Shown piece by piece: positions 58,018 through 64,000 of a DNA stretch of 64,000 nt. The position numbers and the translations under genes are program-made. Source of the DNA: Saccharomonospora piscinae (GTDB lineage: Bacteria > Actinomycetota > Actinomycetes > Mycobacteriales > Pseudonocardiaceae); assembly GCF_005862235.1 (NCBI RefSeq), contig NZ_VCEK01000007.1, positions 130,798 to 194,797 on the forward strand. Direction: 5' to 3'. The notes under the pieces are model-generated. The model did not search any database. It had not been told where the DNA came from and was given only the letters and a program-made list of their open reading frames with translations. The number at the start of each line of letters is the position of its first letter. Within the stretch, counting starts at the first letter, position 1.

Positions 58018-60342
58018 TCAGGAACGCTTCTTGCGCAGCATCCCCCGCACCTTCTTGAGTGCCTGTTCGGCGTCGGAGTCGAACGGGTTGTCCTGCACCA
58101 GGTAGGTCCACGTCGACGTCGGCCTGCGCACCCCGGCCCTGGCCAGGTCCACGCCGTCGTCGGTGATCTCGGCCTCCAGCAGGGTCTTCGCCGAGCGCTT
58201 CTCCATCTCGTCGCGGATCTTGCGAAACGCCGGGATGGCCGTCCGGTGGAACTCGTCGAGCGGGGCCTCCTTCGCCAGCGCCCGCAGGTGGATGGTCTCC
58301 CGCACCTCGGTCAGGAACGCCAGGTGATCCGCCCACAGCTGGTCGAGGTGGAACAGGACCACCTCGCGGCACACCTGGCCGAGCTTCTGCTCGCCGAGCG
58401 ACTCGGCGAGCTCGGCGCACCGGTCGGGCTCGGCCTCCCGCAGCAGGGTGAGGGCCGTGTCGTGGCGCAGCACGTCGTCGCGGTAGCGCAGCAGTTCGGC
58501 ACGCTGGTGCTCGATCAGCCGCGTGTACCGCCACGTGTTGCGGTGGATCTCCAGGTCGACGCCCTCGGCGACGCGCTGCGCGTGGTTGAGCTGCCGGTGG
58601 GCCGCCGCCTCGGTGATCTCTCCGGTGTCCTCGTCGGCGGCGATGCCCTCCGGGACGTCGGGTGCGTGCGCGAGCACCAGCTCGTCGCCGAGGCTGGCGA
58701 AGAACACCGAACTGCCCGGATCACCCTGCCTGCCGGCCCGGCCGCGCAGCTGGTCGTCGAGCCTGCTGCTGGGGTAGCGCGCCGTGCCGATGACGTGCAG
58801 CCCGCCCAGCTCGGCCACCCGCTCGGCGTCCTCGCCGTCGGCGCCACCGAGCCGGATGTCGGTGCCCCGGCCCGCCATCTGCGTCGACACCGTGATCACG
58901 GCGTGCGCGCCGGCCTGCGCGATCACCGCCGCCTCCTCGGCGTCGTTGCGGGCGTTGAGCACGATGCACGAGAGCCCGGACTTGCGCAGCTTCTCGGCGA
59001 GTTCCTCCGACTCCGCCACGTCCTGCGTGCCGACCAGGATCGGCCTGCCCGTCTCGTGGACCTCCCGGATCTCGTCGACGATCGCCCGCAGCTTGCGGGT
59101 GGGCGTGGTGAACACCCGATGGGGAAGATCCTCCCTGACGTTCGGCGTGTTCGGCGGGATCACGGCGACCTCGAGTTCGTAGAACTCCCGCAGCTGCTCC
59201 GCCACCGCCGCCGCCGTGCCCGTCATCCCGGCGACCCGGGGATACCGCGCCAGCAGGGCCTGTACGGTGATCGAGTCGAGGATCTCGCCGTGCTCCGACG
59301 GCGCGACCTGCTCCTTGGCCTCCACCGCGGCCTGCAACCCGTCGGGCCAGCGCTGCAACTCGGCGACCCTGCCCCGCGAGGCGTTGATGAGCCGGACCTT
59401 GCCGTCCCGTACCAGGTAGTCCACGTCGCGGGTCAGCAGCGCGTGGGCGTGCAGGGCCGCGTTGACACCGGCGAGGCGGTCGGAGCCGTCCTCGTCGTAG
59501 AGGTCGATGCCGCCGAGGGACTTCTCGACCACCGACGCCCCCGCCGCCGTGAGCCAGGCGTTGCGGCCGTCCGGGTCGGTCTCGTAGTGCAGGCCGACCC
59601 GCAGCCGCCGCACGATCTTGGCGACCTCCTCGTCGGCGACACCGGCGTCCACCGAGCCCGCCATGACCAGCGGAACCCGCGCCTCGTCCACCAGCACCGA
59701 GTCGGCCTCGTCCACGACGGCCACCTCGGGTTCGGGTTGCGTCAGCGCGTCCTCCGACGTGACCAGCCGGTCGCGCAGCACGTCGAACCCGATCTCGCTC
59801 ACCGCGCCGTAGCAGACCTCGCTGTGGTAGGCGGTGCGCCGCTCGTCGGCGGTCAGCGCGGGCTCCACCCAGCCCACCGACACTCCGAGCAGGTCGTAGA
59901 TGGGACGCATCCACTCCGCGTCACGGCGCGCCAGGTAGTCGTTCACCGAGATGACGTGAACCCGCTTGCCCCGCAGCGCGTAACCCGCGGCGGCGAGCGC
60001 TCCCGACAGGGTCTTGCCCTCACCGGTCGCCATCTGCACCACGTGCCCGGTCAGCAGGCCCATCGTGCCCAGCAGCTGCACGTCGAACGCCCGCTCACCC
60101 AGGCCGCGCCGCGCGGCCTCCCTGCCCAGCGCGCACATCTCCACCAGCAGGTCGTTGTCCAGCTCCCCGGCCTCCCGCACCGCGGCGGCGCGCTCGGTGA
60201 GTTCGGTGTCGGACAGCTTCTCGAGCTCCGGTTCCAGCGCGCCGACCCGGGGCAGCAGCGCCTCGTAGCGCTTCAGATCGACACTCGCGGTTCGGGACAG
60301 CAGCCGCTTGACCGTCGTCCCCACCCGGCTCCACAACGCCAC
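58018..60342 (-). CDS. secA2: Accessory Sec translocase ATPase SecA2
   Basis: 774 residues. SecA motor motifs: MATGEGKT (Walker A), VISVNDYLARRDAEW, VVDEADSVLVDEARVPL, AGMTGTA and STQMAGRGTDIRLGG. It is shorter than SecA1 and lacks the C-terminal linker and zinc site, as mycobacterial SecA2 does. Such enzymes export a small subset of proteins. GTG 60342 (preceded by GGGAGACGAG) is preferred; starts at 60384 or TTG 60390 would add 14-16 residues. It is close to an exported Hip1-like peptidase, a possible but unproven client. Confidence 0.92.
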   Translation of the reverse strand: MALWSRVGTTVKRLLSRTASVDLKRYEALLPRVGALEPELEKLSDTELTERAAAVREAGELDNDLLVEMCALGREAARRGLGERAFDVQLLGTMGLLTGHVVQMATGEGKTLSGALAAAGYALRGKRVHVISVNDYLARRDAEWMRPIYDLLGVSVGWVEPALTADERRTAYHSEVCYGAVSEIGFDVLRDRLVTSEDALTQPEPEVAVVDEADSVLVDEARVPLVMAGSVDAGVADEEVAKIVRRLRVGLHYETDPDGRNAWLTAAGASVVEKSLGGIDLYDEDGSDRLAGVNAALHAHALLTRDVDYLVRDGKVRLINASRGRVAELQRWPDGLQAAVEAKEQVAPSEHGEILDSITVQALLARYPRVAGMTGTAAAVAEQLREFYELEVAVIPPNTPNVREDLPHRVFTTPTRKLRAIVDEIREVHETGRPILVGTQDVAESEELAEKLRKSGLSCIVLNARNDAEEAAVIAQAGAHAVITVSTQMAGRGTDIRLGGADGEDAERVAELGGLHVIGTARYPSSRLDDQLRGRAGRQGDPGSSVFFASLGDELVLAHAPDVPEGIAADEDTGEITEAAAHRQLNHAQRVAEGVDLEIHRNTWRYTRLIEHQRAELLRYRDDVLRHDTALTLLREAEPDRCAELAESLGEQKLGQVCREVVLFHLDQLWADHLAFLTEVRETIHLRALAKEAPLDEFHRTAIPAFRKIRDEMEKRSAKTLLEAEITDDGVDLARAGVRRPTSTWTYLVQDNPFDSDAEQALKKVRGMLRKKRS

Positions 60343-60440
60343 CTGCTCGTCTCCCGTCCGTTTCGGCACGCCCGGCCACGCCACGCCCAACCTAGCCCTG
60401 GTTCTGTCCGGTTCCCACCGACAGTGGCACGATCACAGGC

Positions 60441-62018
60441 GTGCGCACCAGCAAACGCTACCTGCCACCGGCGGTGGGGTTACTCCTCCTTTCGTCGCTG
60501 ATCGCCTGCTCGCCCGCCGAGGAGCAGCGGGAGGCGAGTGTGCCGGCGGGCCCGGTTCCGGAAGGGCTGGAGGGCTTCTACTCACAGCGCCTCGACTGGG
60601 GCGAGTGCGAGCCCTTCGCGAGCGACGCCATGTCCAGGCAGGCGTTCGCGGGCGAGGGACTGGAGTGTGCCCGGTTGTCGGTCCCGTTGTCCTACGACGA
60701 CCCGGGCGGCACCACGATCTCGGTCGGGGTGCTGCGGAACCGGGCGAGCGACGAGGACGGGCGGATCGGCTCACTGGTGATGAACCCGGGCGGACCCGGA
60801 GCCTCCGGCATGGCCGCGGCGGCCCAGCTCTCCGGTTCGGTGGACGGTACCGAGCTGGGTGAGAAGTTCGACCTGGTCGGCTTCGACCCGCGTGGCATCG
60901 GAGCCAGCGAGCCGTCGATCGAGTGCCTCACCGACGCCGAGATGGACGCCGACCGCGCCGACACCAGCGCGATGGACGGCGTCGACGACGTCGCCGACGC
61001 CGAGGCGGACGCCAGGCAGTTCGCGAACCGGTGCGCGGAGCGCACCGAACACGGCGAACAGATGCTGGCCAACCTCGGCAGCAGGGACGTGGTGCGGGAC
61101 ATGGACGTGCTGCGCTCGGCGCTCGGCGACGAGAAGCTGTCCTACCTCGGCTACTCCTACGGCACCCGGATCGGCTACACCTACGCCGAGACGTTCCCCC
61201 GCAACGTGCGCGCGATGATCCTCGACGGCGCGGTCGATCCCGAGCAGGACATGCTCGACAGTCTCGTGGCGCAGGGCGAGGGCTTCGGCAACACGTTCGA
61301 CAAGTTCGTCGAGTGGTGCGTGGCCCGGGAGGACTGCGCGCTGGGCACCGACGCGGCCACCGCCGTCCAGCGCTACCAGGACCTGGTGCGGCCACTGGTG
61401 GACCAGCCGGCGACCCTGGCCGACGGCCGCGTCCTGAGTTTCGAGGACGCCACCACCGGAACCGTCGCCGCGCTGTACAGCCAGCAGATCTGGCCGACGC
61501 TGAACCAGGCACTCGGCGCGCTCGCGAACGGCGACGGCAGCATGATGATGGCGCTGGCCGACATGTACTACGAGCGTGGGCCCGACGGCACCTACTCCAC
61601 CACGCAGGAGGCCCTCGTGGCCGTTCGCTGCGTCGACGACCCTCCGGTGTCCGACCAGGGCGAGATCGAGCGCGCCCAGGCCGACTACTACGAGGCGGCC
61701 GAGTTCCTCGACCCCGGCCTGCCGCCGTCGTCGGCCCGGGACGCCTGCGCGTTCTGGCCGGTCGAGCACACCTCGGAGCCTCGGCTGCCGGACGTCGAGG
61801 GCGTCCCCCCGGCACTCGTGGTGTCCACGACCGACGACCCGGCGACACCGTACGAGGCGGGAGTGAACCTCGCGAAGGCGATGGGCGGCCGGTTGCTGAC
61901 CTACGAGGGCGCCCAGCACACGGCCTTCCTGTCGGTCGGCAACCGGTGCGTGGACGAGGCGGGAACGGACTACCTCGTCGACGGCGAACTGCCCCCCGAG
62001 GGCACCCGCTGCCGCTGA
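60441..62018 (+). CDS. Hip1/CaeA-like lipoprotein serine peptidase
   Basis: 525 residues. The signal peptide ends LLSSLIAC, giving a lipid-anchored Cys near residue 23. The alpha/beta-hydrolase core has MNPGGPGASG (oxyanion), FDPRGIGASEPS, and the nucleophile elbow GYSYG with Ser239. The C-terminal TAP-like domain carries the late Asp (TTDDPATPYE) and His (EGAQHTAF). It matches M. tuberculosis Rv2224c (Hip1, 520 residues) in length and position between panB and glnA2. Likely role: cell-envelope proteolysis. Its last 49 bp overlap the convergent LppX-like gene. Confidence 0.92.
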   Translation: MRTSKRYLPPAVGLLLLSSLIACSPAEEQREASVPAGPVPEGLEGFYSQRLDWGECEPFASDAMSRQAFAGEGLECARLSVPLSYDDPGGTTISVGVLRNRASDEDGRIGSLVMNPGGPGASGMAAAAQLSGSVDGTELGEKFDLVGFDPRGIGASEPSIECLTDAEMDADRADTSAMDGVDDVADAEADARQFANRCAERTEHGEQMLANLGSRDVVRDMDVLRSALGDEKLSYLGYSYGTRIGYTYAETFPRNVRAMILDGAVDPEQDMLDSLVAQGEGFGNTFDKFVEWCVAREDCALGTDAATAVQRYQDLVRPLVDQPATLADGRVLSFEDATTGTVAALYSQQIWPTLNQALGALANGDGSMMMALADMYYERGPDGTYSTTQEALVAVRCVDDPPVSDQGEIERAQADYYEAAEFLDPGLPPSSARDACAFWPVEHTSEPRLPDVEGVPPALVVSTTDDPATPYEAGVNLAKAMGGRLLTYEGAQHTAFLSVGNRCVDEAGTDYLVDGELPPEGTRCR

Positions 62019-62725
62019 GTCGCGCCGGTGTCGTTGTGGCGGGTCAGCGCCAGCTCCAACTGCACCGCGCCCTCGTTCTTCTGCCTCGGCGGGACCTGCA
62101 CCCAGACCCGCATGAGCCTCCCGGTGCCGGGTGCGATCCAGAACTTGACGCTGACGTCGTCGTGCACCGTGGGCACGACCGCCGCGATCGCGTCGTGGGC
62201 GAGGCCGCCGCCGACCCGGTAGGTCTCGACGTCGGCGAGGTTTTCCCGGGTCTCCGTCCGCAGGTCCGTGGCCGCGAGCAGTAGCTGCCGCAGCCCCCGC
62301 TCAGGGTCGAGCAGCCGCGCCGGAGCGAAGGCCTGGGGCACGGTGCGCTCGACGGCCGGGGCGTCGGCCTCGTCCGGGTCGGTCAGGCGCAGCGTCTCGC
62401 CGTCGAGGTCGAACGTGTACTGGGTCCGGCCTGCCGGTGCCTGGACGTCCGCCTCTCCCTGGGCGGTGCCGTAGGGCCCGCCTTCCCGGGATGCCGTCCC
62501 CTCGACCTCCCGCACCGGCAGCCCCGGCAGCGCGCCGTTGCTCCGGAAGTGGAACGAGACATCGGTCAGCCCGCGCAGGCGCTCCGCCGCCGTGTCCACG
62601 AGTCCCCCCGCGTCCGGCAGGGGGCCGGTGTTGTCGGGATTGCCCGTGCAGCCCGCGAGCGAGGCCGCCGCCACGAGCGTGGCGAGAGCGGTGGGCACGA
62701 GGCGGCGGATCAGCATGCGGTTCAC
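61970..62725 (-). CDS. LppX/LprA/LprF/LprG-family lipoprotein
   Basis: 251 residues. Lipobox LAAASLAGC gives the anchored Cys near residue 26. The mature part shows SFHFRSNGALPGLPVREVEG, then a YTFDLDGETLRL strand pair and later FWIAPGTGRLMRVWVQVP, a pattern of the LppX_LprAFG fold, a half-barrel that carries lipids or lipoglycans across the envelope. The start is GTG 62725 or ATG 62716. No LprG-associated MFS (Rv1410c-like) is next to it. The tail overlaps the Hip1-like gene by 49 bp. Confidence 0.85.
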   Translation of the reverse strand: MNRMLIRRLVPTALATLVAAASLAGCTGNPDNTGPLPDAGGLVDTAAERLRGLTDVSFHFRSNGALPGLPVREVEGTASREGGPYGTAQGEADVQAPAGRTQYTFDLDGETLRLTDPDEADAPAVERTVPQAFAPARLLDPERGLRQLLLAATDLRTETRENLADVETYRVGGGLAHDAIAAVVPTVHDDVSVKFWIAPGTGRLMRVWVQVPPRQKNEGAVQLELALTRHNDTGATQRQRVPSGGSSPSTR

Positions 62726-62793
62726 GGTATCGGGGCGGGGGCCGGGCCCGGGAGAAGGGACGATGTCACCCCGTCGGGGGGCGTCGGACGTCG

Positions 62794-62809
62794 CTGACGG
62801 ACCCGAAAC
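62794..62809 (+). promoter_or_regulatory. Weak GlnR-box-like half-site before glnA2
   Basis: CTGAC-N6-GAAAC fits the GlnR consensus gTnAc-N6-GaAAc except for the first base. It lies 33 bp before the glnA2 ATG. A second matching box at the usual 22-bp register was not found, so this is only suggestive. Confidence 0.3.
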
Positions 62810-62842
62810 ACCGCCTTAACATCACCGGCCTAGTCTCGCGGC

Positions 62843-64000
62843 ATGGATCGTCAGCAGGAGTTCGTGCTGCGCACGCTGGAGGAACGCGACATCCGCTTCG
62901 TGCGCCTGTGGTTCACCGACGTCCTCGGTTTCCTCAAGTCCGTCGCCGTCGCTCCCGCCGAACTCGAAGGTGCCTTCAGCGAGGGCATCGGTTTCGACGG
63001 GTCGGCCATCGAGGGCTTCGCCCGGGTGTACGAGTCGGACATGGTCGCCAAGCCGGATCCCTCCACCTTCCAGGTGCTGCCGTGGGAGACGGCGGAGGGC
63101 GACCGCTACTCGGCGCGGATGTTCTGCGACATCGCCATGCCGGACGGGTCGCCGTCGTGGGCGGACCCACGGCACGTGCTGCGCAGGCAGCTCGCCAAGG
63201 CCAGCGAGGCCGGCTTCACGTGCTACGTCCATCCCGAGATCGAGTTCTTCCTGCTGGCCAACCGGCCGGAGGACGGCAGCGAACCCGAACCCGCCGACAA
63301 CGGCGGCTACTTCGACCAGGCCAGCCACGCCACGGCCACGCATTTCCGCCGGCACGCCATCGAGGCGCTGGAGGAGATGGGCATCTCCGTGGAGTTCTCG
63401 CACCACGAGGGCGCGCCGGGACAGCAGGAGATCGACCTGCGCTACGCCGACGCCCTGACGATGGCCGACAACGTGATGACCTTCCGCTACGTGGTGAAGG
63501 AGGTCGCCCTGACCCAGGGCGTGCGGGCCACGTTCATGCCGAAACCGTTCAGCAGGCAGCCCGGCTCCGGCATGCACACCCACGTGTCGCTGTTCGAGGG
63601 GGACCGCAACGCCTTCTACAGCCAGGTGGATCCGTACGAGCTGTCCGCCACCGGCAAGGCGTTCGTCGCCGGGTTGCTCCACCACGCGCGGGAGATTTCG
63701 GCGGTGACGAACCAGTGGGTCAACAGCTACAAGCGGCTGATCCACGGTGGCGAGGCGCCGACGACGGTGTCGTGGGGACGGGCGAACCGCTCGGCGCTCG
63801 TCCGGGTACCGATGTACTCGCCGGGCAAGGCCTCCTCCCGCCGGGTGGAGATCCGCACGCCGGACTCCGCGTGCAACCCGTACCTCGCGTACTCGGTGAT
63901 CCTGGCCGCCGGGCTGAAGGGGATCGAGAAGGACTACGCGCTGCCCCCCGCGGCCGAGGACAACATCCGGACGCTGACCGACGCCGAGCGGAAGGCGGCG
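62843..64000 (+). CDS. glnA2: Glutamine synthetase type I (GlnA2 position), 3' end cut by window
   Basis: 386 residues visible of about 446 expected. Glutamine-synthetase motifs: RFVRLWFTDVLGFLKSV and IGFDGSAIEGF (beta-grasp), HPEIEFFLL, GAPGQQEIDLRY, KPFSRQPGSGMHTHVSLF and NQWVNSYKRLI near the C-terminus of what is visible, then NRSALVRVPMY and RRVEIRTPDSACNPY. Position next to the Hip1-like gene fits Rv2222c (GlnA2). The adenylylation site lies beyond the window end. Streptomycete GlnA2-type enzymes may use polyamines rather than ammonium metabolism; this cannot be decided here. Confidence 0.93.
   Translation, partial: MDRQQEFVLRTLEERDIRFVRLWFTDVLGFLKSVAVAPAELEGAFSEGIGFDGSAIEGFARVYESDMVAKPDPSTFQVLPWETAEGDRYSARMFCDIAMPDGSPSWADPRHVLRRQLAKASEAGFTCYVHPEIEFFLLANRPEDGSEPEPADNGGYFDQASHATATHFRRHAIEALEEMGISVEFSHHEGAPGQQEIDLRYADALTMADNVMTFRYVVKEVALTQGVRATFMPKPFSRQPGSGMHTHVSLFEGDRNAFYSQVDPYELSATGKAFVAGLLHHAREISAVTNQWVNSYKRLIHGGEAPTTVSWGRANRSALVRVPMYSPGKASSRRVEIRTPDSACNPYLAYSVILAAGLKGIEKDYALPPAAEDNIRTLTDAERKAA

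Overview
The window is very GC-rich DNA with tightly packed genes, frequent GTG/TTG starts, 4-bp stop/start overlaps and gene families typical of Actinobacteria (AdnAB, NudC, a conservon, SecA2, a Hip1-like lipoprotein peptidase, GlnA2). Family content and the divergence from Mycobacterium suggest a Pseudonocardiales member (Saccharomonospora/Amycolatopsis-like). That placement is inference, not a database result.

Layout. 1-9 kb: an iron-regulated siderophore-interacting protein (partial), an alkyltransferase-like protein, the AdnA/AdnB helicase-nuclease pair and a TrkA-type K+ channel. 9-19.4 kb: a zinc peptidase, membrane and SGNH proteins, a methyltransferase, an SDR, a coupled M16 peptidase pair plus NudC, and a diverged CobD-like protein. 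19.4-31.9 kb: SURF1, a fructosamine-kinase-like protein, a PtpA-type phosphatase, a complete four-gene conservon (cvnABCD), a Nif3-like protein, a MarR/homogentisate catabolic operon (hmgA, an unknown gene, fahA), a zinc-ribbon protein, an RNase HI/phosphatase fusion and the RNase P RNA. 31.9-40.5 kb: a thiol-redox group (CcdA, DsbA-like, a CPVC membrane protein) with a BlaI/M56 pair and a beta-propeller lipoprotein, then an NmtR-like metal sensor with a divergent MFS exporter, a YnfA protein, a methyltransferase and an SCO6745-like protein. 41.0-49.6 kb: a chromosomal type IV secretion-like cluster. 49.7-64 kb: an RNB ribonuclease, DUF4326, a BtuF-like protein, a prolyl aminopeptidase, PanB, a DinB-like protein, Ogt, NAD synthetase, SecA2, a Hip1-like peptidase, an LppX/LprG-like lipoprotein and GlnA2 (partial).

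From about 18 kb on, the gene order follows the M. tuberculosis Rv2236c (cobD), Rv2235 (SURF1), Rv2234 (ptpA), Rv2230c-Rv2228c, Rv2225 (panB), Rv2224c, Rv2222c (glnA2) series, recalled from general knowledge. It is interrupted by four blocks: the conservon, the homogentisate operon, the redox/metal block and the type IV secretion-like cluster. The first 9 kb resemble the Rv3199c-Rv3204 neighbourhood. 

The most interesting items are: (i) the type IV secretion-like cluster with a VirB4 ATPase, VirB6- and VirB8-like proteins and a double-domain wall hydrolase but no relaxase or coupling protein in view; (ii) two perfect TACTA-N7-TAGTA inverted repeats that place the redox genes and a lipoprotein under a probable BlaI-type regulator encoded between them; (iii) an unrecognised gene translationally coupled between hmgA and fahA, where a maleylacetoacetate isomerase would be expected; and (iv) several readable operators (iron box, NmtR-type 12-2-12 site, MarR-type palindrome).
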